Translations under genes and position numbers: made by a program
Source: CAZGSG01 sp964528095
GTDB lineage: Bacteria > Bacteroidota > Bacteroidia > Chitinophagales > Chitinophagaceae
DNA: 15,140 nt
Direction of reading: 5' to 3'
Assembly: GCA_964528095.1 (NCBI GenBank)
Contig: CAZGSG010000130.1
Coordinates: 1 to 15,140, forward strand
Notes under the pieces: model-generated
Seen by the model: the letters and a program-made list of their open reading frames with translations, nothing else
Database searches by the model: none
Told to the model about the DNA's origin: nothing
Shown here: positions 1-7,554 of the stretch, piece after piece
How positions within the stretch are numbered: position 1 is the first letter of the stretch
How the letters are laid out: each line of letters opens with the position of its first letter

Positions 1-72
1 GGTTATAAAGGTAATCATTTTGATCCGGGCTTTCACTATCGGCCGGTCCCGCTCAACCGGTTATATTCTTAA
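1..72 (+). CDS. possible 3' end of an unidentified gene
   Basis: Frame 1 is open from the first base of the window for 23 codons and stops at TAA 70-72. The peptide ends in HYRPVPLNRLYS, which is not low-complexity and could be a real C-terminus. Frame 2 is also open over much of the stretch, so the call is weak. I do not recognise a family. A short CCGGT/ACCGG inverted repeat (43-47 and 56-60) lies inside it. Confidence 0.2.
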   Translation, partial: GYKGNHFDPGFHYRPVPLNRLYS

Positions 73-124
73 TTTATTATAAACAAACTACTGCCAATCA
101 CTAGTATTTTAGAAAGCTAAGGTT

Positions 125-132
125 TACCTTTG
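125..132 (+). promoter_or_regulatory. -7 box of the ahcY promoter
   Basis: TACCTTTG is an exact match to the Bacteroidota sigma-ABfr -7 consensus TAnnTTTG and lies 24 bases before the ahcY start codon. I see no convincing TTTG -33 box at the usual 19-21 base spacing. The implied leader is only about 15-20 nt, which leaves no room for a riboswitch. Confidence 0.6.
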
Positions 133-156
133 CCGCCATAATAAATTAATCAAAAA

Positions 157-1482
157 ATGTCTACAGTAACTAAGTCCATTGACTTTTCACTTCCCTACAA
201 AGTAGCTGATATTTCGTTAGCCGATTGGGGTCGCAAGGAAATACGTTTAGCCGAAGCAGAAATGCCAGGTCTTATGTCGATACGTGCTGAATACGGGCCT
301 TCTCAACCCCTGAAAGGTGCGAGGGTTGCGGGTTGTTTGCACATGACTATTCAAACCGCGGTGCTGATCGAAACGTTAGTAGCACTGGGTGCTGAAGTAA
401 AATGGAGCTCCTGTAATATATTTTCAACACAGGACCATGCCGCTGCTGCCATTGCTGCTGCCGGTATCGGCGTTTTTGCCTGGAAAGGACAATCACAGGA
501 AGAAGCGGATTGGTGTATCGAACAAACATTGTTCTTTGGCGGTAAAGACAAACCCCTGAACATGATCCTTGACGATGGTGGCGATCTTACCAATATGGTT
601 CTGGATACGTATCCTGAACTGGTACAACATGTAAAAGGTATTTCAGAAGAAACAACTACCGGTGTTCACCGTTTGTATGAAAGAGTAGCAAAAGGTACAT
701 TACCAATGCCTGCTATCAATGTAAATGATTCTGTTACCAAATCTAAATTCGATAACAAATATGGCTGTAAAGAATCTTTAGTGGATTCTATCCGCCGCGC
801 TACTGACGTAATGCTGGCTGGTAAAATAGCTGTTGTTGGCGGATACGGTGATGTTGGTAAAGGTTCCGCCGCTTCTTTAGCAGGAGCAGGTTGCCGTGTG
901 ATCGTTACTGAAATCGATCCTATCTGCGCTTTACAGGCAGCAATGGACGGTTTTGAAGTAAAGAAAATGATCGATGCGGTAAAAGAAGCAGATATCGTTG
1001 TTACTGCTTCAGGATGCCGCGACCTGATCACTGGCGCTCATTTCAAATTGATGAAAGACAAAGCGATCGTTTGTAATATCGGTCACTTTGATATCGAAAT
1101 CGATATTGCCTGGTTGAATACCAACTATGGTCATACAAAAGATACCATCAAACCACAGGTTGACATCTACAATGTTGACGGTCATGATGTGATCATCCTG
1201 GCTGAAGGCCGCCTTGTAAACCTTGGTTGTGCAACAGGTCACCCTTCTTTTGTAATGAGTAATTCTTTCTCTAACCAGACACTTGCTCAAATAGAACTGT
1301 GGACTAACCACAAGAACTATGAGAACAAAGTGTATGTATTACCAAAAGTACTCGATGAAAAAGTTGCCCGTTTACACCTTGCCAAAATCGGCGTGGTACT
1401 TGACGAACTGACAACTGCCCAGTCTGAATACCTCGGTATTACTAAAGAAGGTCCTTTCAAACCCGAACTGTACAGGTATTAA
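157..1482 (+). CDS. ahcY: S-adenosyl-L-homocysteine hydrolase (adenosylhomocysteinase)
   Basis: This cytosolic, NAD-dependent enzyme reversibly splits S-adenosylhomocysteine into adenosine and homocysteine, removing the product inhibitor of SAM-dependent methyltransferases in the activated methyl cycle. At 441 residues it matches the short form of the family. The first family signature, SSCNIFSTQDHAAAAIA, is at residues 84-100. The Rossmann NAD-binding loop GGYGDVGKG is at 228-236, followed by the acidic strand end VTEID. The protein ends in KPELYRY, the conserved C-terminal tail whose Lys and Tyr reach into the NAD site of the neighbouring subunit. The ATG follows an A-rich leader (CAAAAA) 24 bases after a -7 box. 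A strong hairpin terminator follows the stop, so it appears monocistronic. All expected motifs are intact. Confidence 0.97.
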   Translation: MSTVTKSIDFSLPYKVADISLADWGRKEIRLAEAEMPGLMSIRAEYGPSQPLKGARVAGCLHMTIQTAVLIETLVALGAEVKWSSCNIFSTQDHAAAAIAAAGIGVFAWKGQSQEEADWCIEQTLFFGGKDKPLNMILDDGGDLTNMVLDTYPELVQHVKGISEETTTGVHRLYERVAKGTLPMPAINVNDSVTKSKFDNKYGCKESLVDSIRRATDVMLAGKIAVVGGYGDVGKGSAASLAGAGCRVIVTEIDPICALQAAMDGFEVKKMIDAVKEADIVVTASGCRDLITGAHFKLMKDKAIVCNIGHFDIEIDIAWLNTNYGHTKDTIKPQVDIYNVDGHDVIILAEGRLVNLGCATGHPSFVMSNSFSNQTLAQIELWTNHKNYENKVYVLPKVLDEKVARLHLAKIGVVLDELTTAQSEYLGITKEGPFKPELYRY

Positions 1483-1513
1483 TCATATATACCCCGCAAC
1501 AATGCGGATCAAT

Positions 1514-1550
1514 GAAAAACCCATTTCGAGAGAAGTGGGTTTTTCATTTT
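1514..1550 (+). terminator. intrinsic terminator of ahcY
   Basis: Arms 1514-1527 and 1532-1545 pair over 14 bp with one G-U pair, closing a GAGA tetraloop. The GGG/CCC core is followed by TTTTTC and ATTTT. The symmetric A run on the 5' side means it could also terminate in the opposite direction. It starts 31 bases after the ahcY stop. Confidence 0.85.
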
Positions 1551-2083
1551 ATACAGCCCGGCCAGCCTCATTCCCGCTACTTCCACTCCCTCTATTTCCC
1601 GGGTCATGGTCAACTATTGCCTTTGGGTTACAGCGTTACCAACATAGATCAAACCCGGACCAAACAGGGACCAAACAGGGACCAAGCCCGGATAAATCCT
1701 CCGTTTTACCCGTGTTTACCCCCTGTTAGCCTTCTTTTTATTTTTCTCTTATCATGGCCCGGGATTAAACGAGGTATGTCTAAGCCATTGTCTAAAAAGA
1801 AGATGTTTTACCTGGAAAATCCTGCCTGAACAAGGAAAAATGATTGGCCCGTATTAAAAACTTGATCGGAGCAGAAAATAGCTACACCGTCTGTTCTTTG
1901 TTTTATAAGGCAGGCCGGATTTTCACATTTCGGCGATTACCTATGTCATACATAAGAATAAGCAGCACGACTGAACATTTCCTTTCTTATAACGTTCTTA
2001 TTGTCCGGGAAAACTGGCTGTATTTTTTTACCGACAATATTCACCACTTCATCCGGCTTTTGCTTCCTTTCACCCATATGTCA
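1546..2083. other. gene-free spacer between ahcY and the cupin gene
   Basis: No convincing coding region is present. The open frames here (75-105 codons) overlap the ahcY terminator or the 11-bp tandem repeats and have no recognisable domain. The frame 1844-2122 runs straight through the predicted cupin promoter. The only structure I can identify is the tandem repeat at 1648-1691. The remainder is pyrimidine-rich, unremarkable sequence. Confidence 0.6.
1648..1691 (+). repeat. four tandem copies of an 11-bp unit
   Basis: The units are ATCAAACCCGG, ACCAAACAGGG, ACCAAACAGGG and ACCAAGCCCGG, joined without spacers. The two central copies are identical and the outer two each differ at a few positions. 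The 11-base period is not a multiple of three, so it does not encode a regular peptide repeat, which supports this stretch being non-coding. Confidence 0.8.
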
Positions 2084-2114
2084 TTTGAAAGCATTCCACA
2101 CAGAATTACTTTTA
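2084..2114 (+). promoter_or_regulatory. Bacteroidota-type promoter of the cupin gene
   Basis: A TTTG -33 box (2084-2087) is followed after exactly 19 bases by TACTTTTA (2107-2114), which matches TAnnTTTG except at the last base. The start codon at 2133 lies 18 bases further on, so the leader would be short, as for the other genes here. Confidence 0.55.
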
Positions 2115-2132
2115 CGTGGTAAATAACAGAAA

Positions 2133-2669
2133 ATGGCACAGAGAGTATTTGAGAATCCACTGATAGAAGATAAAGTCACCCTGCTGGAAACCAGCAAGGA
2201 GACAAACGGTGCCTATACACTGGTTGAAGTTGAACTTCCTGCTGGCGGAGGCAATGGCCTGCATTTTCATAGCACCTATTCCACTGAATTTATTCCTGTG
2301 GACGGGGAACTGGAAGTTGACCTGGAAAAAAGAAAGTTATTGTTGATGCCCGGCAAAAAATTCACTATCCGCGAGGGCAAATCGCACCGGTTCTATAATC
2401 CGGGTTATAAAACCATCCGGTTCAGGATGAAATTTGTACCCGGTCATGAAGGTTTTGAAAACAGCCTGCGGATCACTTATGGATTGGCAGAGGACCATAA
2501 AACAACAACCGGTGTTCCCAAAAACCTGACTTACCTCAGTTTGCTTAATCATTTCACCGATAGTTCATTGCCCGGTTCTTTTTCCCCGATACAACCCTTT
2601 CTTGAATGGGAAGCAAAAAGAGCGATTAAAAAAGGTATTGATAAAGAACTGATCGAACAATATTGCTAA
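2133..2669 (+). CDS. single-domain cupin protein
   Basis: This is a 178-residue soluble protein with no signal peptide. Residues about 30-100 form one cupin barrel. Motif 1 reads GNGLHFHSTYSTEF, giving likely metal ligands His44, His46 and Glu52. Motif 2 reads LMPGKKFTIREGKSHRFYNP, supplying His85. All four ligands are therefore present, so it probably binds a divalent metal. The C-terminal third (about 115-178) is predicted helical and outside the barrel. The substrate cannot be told from sequence: cupins include dioxygenases, isomerases and binding proteins. A promoter ends 18 bases before the ATG, and a terminator isolates it from ahcY, so it looks like an independent unit. The small membrane protein 114 bases downstream could be co-transcribed. 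Confidence 0.85.
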   Translation: MAQRVFENPLIEDKVTLLETSKETNGAYTLVEVELPAGGGNGLHFHSTYSTEFIPVDGELEVDLEKRKLLLMPGKKFTIREGKSHRFYNPGYKTIRFRMKFVPGHEGFENSLRITYGLAEDHKTTTGVPKNLTYLSLLNHFTDSSLPGSFSPIQPFLEWEAKRAIKKGIDKELIEQYC

Positions 2670-2783
2670 CAGGAGATAGCTGTTCTCCCTCTATCAATAT
2701 ACCCTGGGCAAGGTAGTGTACATACCAGCACAATTTATTTATTTCGTAATAGCTTATTGCTATCTGTTATATAAATAATCCCT

Positions 2784-3059
2784 GTGCATACATTACACAA
2801 TATCTCCCTGCTATTGATGACCATCTTCTTTTTTCTTGCTATCTATTTGCAGTACCGGTATGAAAAACCAAAAGAGGGCAGATTGCTAAGCTTGCTGGGA
2901 TTCGTCACCGTATTCACCAGTTACACCTCTCTCCGCTATCTTTTCCCCTATCATTTCAGCGGCAAGGAAACAGCACAGGAACTGACCAAAAAGAAAAGGG
3001 CCAATTACTGCCTGTATTGTTTTTATTTACTTTGCGTAATGGCAATAGCATTAAGCTGA
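2784..3059 (+). CDS. small predicted membrane protein of unknown function
   Basis: The full open frame starts with GTG at 2784 (91 residues). An ATG at 2817 would give 80 residues and still include most of the first hydrophobic segment, so the start is uncertain. Hydrophobic stretches lie near residues 7-24, 35-52 (weaker) and 74-91, separated by basic loops (RYEKPKEGR, KKKRAN), consistent with an inner-membrane protein of two or three spans. No family is recognised. The frame stops 12 bases before the end of the convergent phospholipase gene, a tight arrangement that supports it being real. It may follow the cupin gene in one transcript. Confidence 0.5.
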   Translation: MHTLHNISLLLMTIFFFLAIYLQYRYEKPKEGRLLSLLGFVTVFTSYTSLRYLFPYHFSGKETAQELTKKKRANYCLYCFYLLCVMAIALS

Positions 3060-3071
3060 CAGGGTTCCGCG

Positions 3072-5609
3072 CTAAACATTCCCCATTGCAGGATCGGTCG
3101 TACTGGGCTTACCTGTTTCCACATGTCCTGCATATCTTCTTGCAAATTTATCCAGCCCTGGTACCTTGATGGTGAAATCATACCAGCCAGCGCTTTTTTC
3201 AAGATCGAATGAAATGATCAATCCTTCATTGGCTTTATCGGCATCCGCAAGCTGCTTTTTTATAGTAGGGTTGCCATATGCATTGTCTTTTATTTCAACA
3301 CTGGTTGAAATAAGCTGGTTGCGGTTCTTAATAGTTATTTGCAGGTTGCCATCCGGCTGCCCCGCATCCGCTTCCTTCCGGCTATACTCAACCCGGATAT
3401 CCAAAGCGGGATCTTCTATCAGTTGCCCGTTGAATTCCCTATAAAACCCGTTCGGCCCATTCACCTTTATTGCATACGGTTTGGTGCGATCAAGTACCCA
3501 GCTATCTTCCAGGCTATCGCCGGGTTTTACTGCATAGTTACGTATCGTCATTCCTTTACCCGTATTGGCATATACATTAAAAGGTGAGCCGGCTGACTGA
3601 TCGCCAAAAAAATCGGTAGCGGCGGTAAATCTTATTTTAAATTCTCCTTTGCTGGCATCCAGTTTTCCTTCCGCGTACAATTGATACGGCAAGGCTGCCG
3701 CGGTGCGTGTTCCTTTTTCCTGTTGTGGTAATACAGAAGATGCATGCGCCTGCTTATTCACCTCATTTATTTCCTGCGTGGTTAGTACCTTAAAACCCGA
3801 AGGATCCTTTTTATACTGCGCGCTATTTATACTTTTATAAACCGAGTCTTTTGTAACAAAAGAAGGCATCTTTATCTTTTCTCCATTATAAGGCCTGAAT
3901 ACAGCAGTCAGGTCTCCGCATACAGTACGTCGCCACTCCGAGATATTTGTTTCTTTGACAGGCTTGCCTGTTTTATGACTAAGAAATTTCTCCATGAATT
4001 GAAGGACCGAGGTATGATCAAATACCTGTGAACATACTACACCTCCCCTGCTCCAGGGTGACGCTATCACCAGTGGTACACGATAGCCTAATCCAATTGC
4101 ACTCTCTCTTGCATCTTTTTCTTTTCCTTTTGTTCTACGCAGATCCTGTTGCAGTGTTACAAAATCAATACTGGTATCGATACCTTTTGAAACCAGGCCT
4201 GCATCTTTCTTGCCCGGATCCGGGGCGGTAAAGGGAGGTACATGATCAAAATACCCGTCGTTCTCATCATAACAGAGTATAAAAATGGTCTTCTTCCAGA
4301 CCTCCGGTTTTTTGGTAAGTATATCCATCACTTCCGATACATACCAGGCACCGTACCACGGTGAGCCCGGATGATCCGAAAAATTAGCAGACCCAACCAC
4401 CCAGGATACTGTCGGAAGTTTGCCGGTATTTACATCCTGTCTGAACTGGTACAAAACATCCCCTTTCGGTACTTTCATTTCCCGCTGTACACCTTCATCC
4501 GTATATTTAAACGTTGCCAGCTTCCGGTAATCAGGGTCTTTACTATTTGTTGTAAACGCTTTTGTATGCAGATTCTTTTCCCGCTGTGATAATTTGTTGA
4601 ATTTTTCTTTTGAGAACTGGTGCCTGTCAAGCGCCCGTGCTAATAATGCCTGTTTTGATTCCAGTTGCCGTTGTAGTTTTTTTCCTTCATCACTTGTCGC
4701 ATCCGTTGATTGTAGTTTTGTTTTTACTGCTTCTATTTCAGCAGGCAACTGTTTTTCCATTTTTTCAAGATAACGCTGATGCATGACGGAAAAACGTACA
4801 TTGAATTTGGTAAACCACTCGATCGGGTTATCGGTAAAGTTGGCCAGCCATGCATCTTCATCATCATCCAGCCCCGATTCTATGCTTAACTCATTCTGGT
4901 ATATTTTCCAGGAAATATTATTATCCTCCAGGCGTTCGGGAAAGCTGGTCCATTTAGCCTCTTTATCATAATCAACATCACTGTTGGTTACGTTGGCCTG
5001 TGAGCCGGCATGTTGTTCTTCTCTTATAGTACCAGTCCACAGGTATAGCCGGTTGGGTGTAGTACCGGTGAGTGAAGAAGAAAAATTCTGATCGCATACG
5101 GTGAACGCGTCTGCCAGTGAATAATAGAAAGGAATGTCCTGGCGATTATAATACCCCATGGTCAATGGGGTATTTTCAAACCCCGTATGTCCCGATGGTT
5201 TGGCTATCACCCACTGATCGGATTTCCCTCCATTGCCCGCGTCTACCTGGTTGGTCCATGAATGCGGTAATGAACCCAGGAAAGTAGCTTTTGTATCCTT
5301 CATATTAAGTCTGAACGGAACAAAAGCCTCCCCTGCGGCATTTCGCTGTAACCATACAAGATCATCATTGGGTAACCGGATAGCCCTTGGATCATTGAAG
5401 CCACGCACACCCTGCAAACTGCCATAACAATGATCGAAGGAACGGTTCTCCTGCATGAGAATAACAATATGTTCCGCGTCAAGGTAAGTACTCCCGAGTG
5501 CAGGATCAATAGCAAGGGCCTGCCTTATTGAAGGTGGCAGTGATCCGAAAATGCCGGCACCGCCGGACAACATAGCCGCTTTTTTAATAAAATCTCTGCG
5601 TGTATCCAT
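3072..5609 (-). CDS. phosphocholine-specific phospholipase C, Tat-exported
   Basis: This 845-residue enzyme of the AcpA/PlcH phosphoesterase family is expected to cleave phosphatidylcholine or sphingomyelin to phosphocholine and a diglyceride or ceramide outside the cytoplasm. The N-terminus has a twin-arginine signal (RRDFIKK, residues 4-10, then a weakly hydrophobic stretch to about 33). Family motifs occur in order: MQENRSFDHCYG (52-63, metal ligands Glu54 and Asn55), TGTTPNR (181-187, likely nucleophile Thr), SDHPGSPWYG (411-420), YDENDGYFDH (447-456, Asp448 and Glu449) and FDHTS (530-534). Two C-terminal beta domains typical of this family follow (about 632-725 and 732-828). A charged helical insertion at about 277-350 is predicted coiled-coil. 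It is longer than the roughly 690-730 residues of the Pseudomonas enzymes. It converges on the small membrane protein and diverges from the M14 pair. The exact head-group preference is inferred from the family. Confidence 0.9.
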   Translation of the reverse strand: MDTRRDFIKKAAMLSGGAGIFGSLPPSIRQALAIDPALGSTYLDAEHIVILMQENRSFDHCYGSLQGVRGFNDPRAIRLPNDDLVWLQRNAAGEAFVPFRLNMKDTKATFLGSLPHSWTNQVDAGNGGKSDQWVIAKPSGHTGFENTPLTMGYYNRQDIPFYYSLADAFTVCDQNFSSSLTGTTPNRLYLWTGTIREEQHAGSQANVTNSDVDYDKEAKWTSFPERLEDNNISWKIYQNELSIESGLDDDEDAWLANFTDNPIEWFTKFNVRFSVMHQRYLEKMEKQLPAEIEAVKTKLQSTDATSDEGKKLQRQLESKQALLARALDRHQFSKEKFNKLSQREKNLHTKAFTTNSKDPDYRKLATFKYTDEGVQREMKVPKGDVLYQFRQDVNTGKLPTVSWVVGSANFSDHPGSPWYGAWYVSEVMDILTKKPEVWKKTIFILCYDENDGYFDHVPPFTAPDPGKKDAGLVSKGIDTSIDFVTLQQDLRRTKGKEKDARESAIGLGYRVPLVIASPWSRGGVVCSQVFDHTSVLQFMEKFLSHKTGKPVKETNISEWRRTVCGDLTAVFRPYNGEKIKMPSFVTKDSVYKSINSAQYKKDPSGFKVLTTQEINEVNKQAHASSVLPQQEKGTRTAAALPYQLYAEGKLDASKGEFKIRFTAATDFFGDQSAGSPFNVYANTGKGMTIRNYAVKPGDSLEDSWVLDRTKPYAIKVNGPNGFYREFNGQLIEDPALDIRVEYSRKEADAGQPDGNLQITIKNRNQLISTSVEIKDNAYGNPTIKKQLADADKANEGLIISFDLEKSAGWYDFTIKVPGLDKFARRYAGHVETGKPSTTDPAMGNV

Positions 5610-5633
5610 AGTAGTAAGCTATATGTAATGTGA

Positions 5634-5641
5634 CAAATGTA
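5634..5641 (-). promoter_or_regulatory. -7 box of the phospholipase C promoter
   Basis: On the minus strand this reads TACATTTG, an exact TAnnTTTG match, 24 bases upstream of the start codon at 5609, the same spacing as at ahcY. No clear TTTG -33 box is seen. A GCTTG/CAAGC inverted repeat at 5653-5668 lies where the -33 region should be and could be an operator, but it is short. Confidence 0.5.
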
Positions 5642-5772
5642 ACCAATGAGTAGCTTGATTTTGCAAGCGCTAATATCACTATTGTATTACCATTTTTACC
5701 AACTTTTTTTTAGGGCCATTCCCGCTATTAGTTGTTGTTTATTAAATCCATGCTTTAAGCCCGTTGTTTACG

Positions 5773-5780
5773 TATATTAG
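5773..5780 (+). promoter_or_regulatory. possible -7 box of the M14 gene pair
   Basis: TATATTAG followed by CC resembles the ...TTTAGC elements ahead of other genes in this window and lies 18 bases before the ATG at 5799. It departs from TAnnTTTG at two of the last four positions and has no clear -33 partner. Confidence 0.3.
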
Positions 5781-5798
5781 CCCACCAAAAAATTTCTC

Positions 5799-7439
5799 AT
5801 GAACAAAACTATCACTGCTTTACTGGTTTGTGTTACCCTGTTCTCCATTTCCCTGCAGGCTCAAACCGGTTATAGTAATTTTTCCCAGCAGACCAATCGC
5901 CTTAACGCATTGGCCAAAAACTATCCGCAATCGGTAAAATTAAGATCACTGGTCAAAACAGCCGGTGGCAAAGACATCTGGCAATTAACGATTGGCACCG
6001 GCAACACGGAAACCAAGCCAGGTATTGTGGTTGTCGGTGGTACGGAAGGTAATCATATTCTCGGAGCAGAACTCGCTATCGGCTTTGCAGAAAACCTTTT
6101 ACAGGGCAGCGCAAACGATAGCGTAAAAGCATTACTGAACAAAACAACTTTTTATGTTTTTCCTAATGTAAGCCCGGATGCCATGGAGCAATACTTTGCT
6201 GCTTTGCAGTATGAAAGACAGGGCAATGCTACCAGCACTGATGATGACCGGGATGGAAAATCAAACGAAGATGGCTTTGATGACCTGGATGGTAACGGTA
6301 AGATAAGCTGGATGCGGGTAGAATCTCCTGTAGGAGAATATAAGATCAATCCAGACGATGCAAGATCCCTGATCAAAGCCGATATCAGCAAAGGAGAAAA
6401 AGGCAGGTACAGCATTTATACAGAAGGTCGTGATAATGATAAAGACGGAGTCTTCAATGAAGACGGCGAAGGCGGCGTCTGGTTCAATAAGAATTTTACT
6501 TTTAAACACCCTTCCTTCACGCCGGGATCGGGAGAGTTTCCTGTTTCTGAAACAGAGACCCGGGCGTTGCTGGATTATTTATTTGAATTATATAACGTTT
6601 ATTCCGTAGTGAGTTTTGGCAGCAACAATAACCTGAGTGCCCCTTATGCGTATAATGCAGCCGGTGCAACGCAAACGATCATTACTGGTTGGTTGCAACC
6701 GGATGTAAAAGCGGATAGCATGGTATCCGACATGTATAATAAAGTGATCAATATGAAAGACGCTCCGAAAACTACCCCGGCAGGAGGAGATTTTCTTTCA
6801 TGGGCTTATTATCATTATGGTCGTTATAGTTTTGGCACACCGGGCTGGTGGGTACCAAAAACAAAACCAGATTCAACCAAAAGCGAAAAAGCATTTACTA
6901 CAGAGGACCCTATTGCCAACTACCTGCGATGGGCCGGTCAGCAGGGCATCACCAATACATTCACTGAATGGAAATCCATTCAGCATCCCGATTTTGTGAA
7001 TCAAAAAGTAGAAGTTGGTGGTATCGATCCTTTTGTACTGACCACTCCTCCCTATAAACTGGTTCCTGATCTGGTAAAAAAGAACAGCCAGTTCCTGGTG
7101 AAGCTTGCGGGCTACCAGCCTGAACTGGATATTATTAATATCAAATCGGAAAAAATAGGAGATGGTTTGACCAGGGTAACTGCAGACATTATCAATAAAG
7201 GGGCGCTTGCATCGCATACTAAACTGGGAGAAAGATCCTATTGGGTAAAACGGATCAATGTAAAAGTGAATACCGGCAACAACCAATCGGTCATCAGCGG
7301 TAAGAAAATACAAACCCTGGCTTCTTTGGAAGGTTATGCCACGCAGCAACTCAGCTGGCTGATAAAAGGTACAGGAAAGCTATCTATTGAGGCGGGCAGT
7401 CCTACAACCGGTAGTAAAACGATCGACCTCACTCTTTAA
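5799..7439 (+). CDS. secreted M14-fold protein with a degenerate active site (probable pseudoenzyme)
   Basis: The 546-residue product begins with a Sec signal peptide (about 1-21, ending LQAQ). It aligns along its length with the M14 zinc carboxypeptidase encoded just downstream. The key residues have changed: the zinc motif HxxE is replaced by EGNH (Glu83, Asn85, His86), the third zinc ligand by Gly274 in VVSFGSNN, the catalytic Glu by Pro348 in YSFGTPGWW, and the substrate-binding Arg of NRN by Lys231 in NKNF. It retains acidic DxDxDG loops at about 148-168 and 212-222, likely calcium-binding, and a C-terminal beta domain (about 440-546). Canonical carboxypeptidase activity is therefore unlikely. 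Binding, regulation of the neighbour or altered chemistry are possible. The reading frame is intact with no sign of decay, which suggests selection for some function. It is first in a probable two-gene unit. Confidence 0.85.
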   Translation: MNKTITALLVCVTLFSISLQAQTGYSNFSQQTNRLNALAKNYPQSVKLRSLVKTAGGKDIWQLTIGTGNTETKPGIVVVGGTEGNHILGAELAIGFAENLLQGSANDSVKALLNKTTFYVFPNVSPDAMEQYFAALQYERQGNATSTDDDRDGKSNEDGFDDLDGNGKISWMRVESPVGEYKINPDDARSLIKADISKGEKGRYSIYTEGRDNDKDGVFNEDGEGGVWFNKNFTFKHPSFTPGSGEFPVSETETRALLDYLFELYNVYSVVSFGSNNNLSAPYAYNAAGATQTIITGWLQPDVKADSMVSDMYNKVINMKDAPKTTPAGGDFLSWAYYHYGRYSFGTPGWWVPKTKPDSTKSEKAFTTEDPIANYLRWAGQQGITNTFTEWKSIQHPDFVNQKVEVGGIDPFVLTTPPYKLVPDLVKKNSQFLVKLAGYQPELDIINIKSEKIGDGLTRVTADIINKGALASHTKLGERSYWVKRINVKVNTGNNQSVISGKKIQTLASLEGYATQQLSWLIKGTGKLSIEAGSPTTGSKTIDLTL

Positions 7440-7463
7440 TAATGTTATTCAAAATGAACTATT

Positions 7464-7515
7464 CATAAAAAATATCCGAGCAGCTTTATACCAGTAGCGA
7501 TGAATATTTTTTATG
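7464..7515. repeat. 12-bp perfect AT-rich inverted repeat between the M14 genes
   Basis: CATAAAAAATAT (7464-7475) and its exact complement ATATTTTTTATG (7504-7515) are separated by 28 bases. The stem has one G-C pair, so it is weak as a terminator. It could be an mRNA processing or attenuation element between the two genes, or an AT-rich coincidence. It overlaps the false upstream ATG at 7513. Confidence 0.5.
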
Positions 7516-7554
7516 CTATATCCTATCTGGCCAAAAAAAATAAAAAAAAGACAG

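Noticed and set aside
81..92. 12-base match (AAACAAACTACT) to the long hairpin arm at 9464-9475
   Set aside because: A handful of 12-base matches is expected by chance in a window this size, and the similarity does not extend.
1..156. SAH or SAM riboswitch ahead of ahcY
   Set aside because: The predicted leader from the -7 box to the start codon is only about 15-20 nt, too short for any known class, and no fitting fold is visible.
666..1031. Antisense frame of 121 codons within ahcY
   Set aside because: A shadow of the highly conserved ahcY coding frame; no independent start signal or domain.
1648..1691. CRISPR array
   Set aside because: The 11-bp units are directly adjacent, with no spacers, and no cas genes are present.
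1512..1829. Overlapping open frames of 75 and 105 codons after ahcY
   Set aside because: They begin within the ahcY terminator and run through the 11-bp tandem repeat in two different frames, which yields only repeat-derived peptide. No domain, signal or ribosome-entry leader is seen.
1844..2122. 92-codon open frame upstream of the cupin gene
   Set aside because: It reads through the well-formed cupin promoter, has an irregular composition and no recognisable family.
6873..7349. Antisense frame of 158 codons within the first M14 gene
   Set aside because: The sense strand has clear M14 homology to its neighbour here, and the antisense peptide has no recognisable features.
7513..7554. ATG 7513 as start of the second M14 gene
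   Set aside because: It adds a basic, non-conserved extension that overlaps an inverted repeat and would bury the signal peptide starting at 7555.
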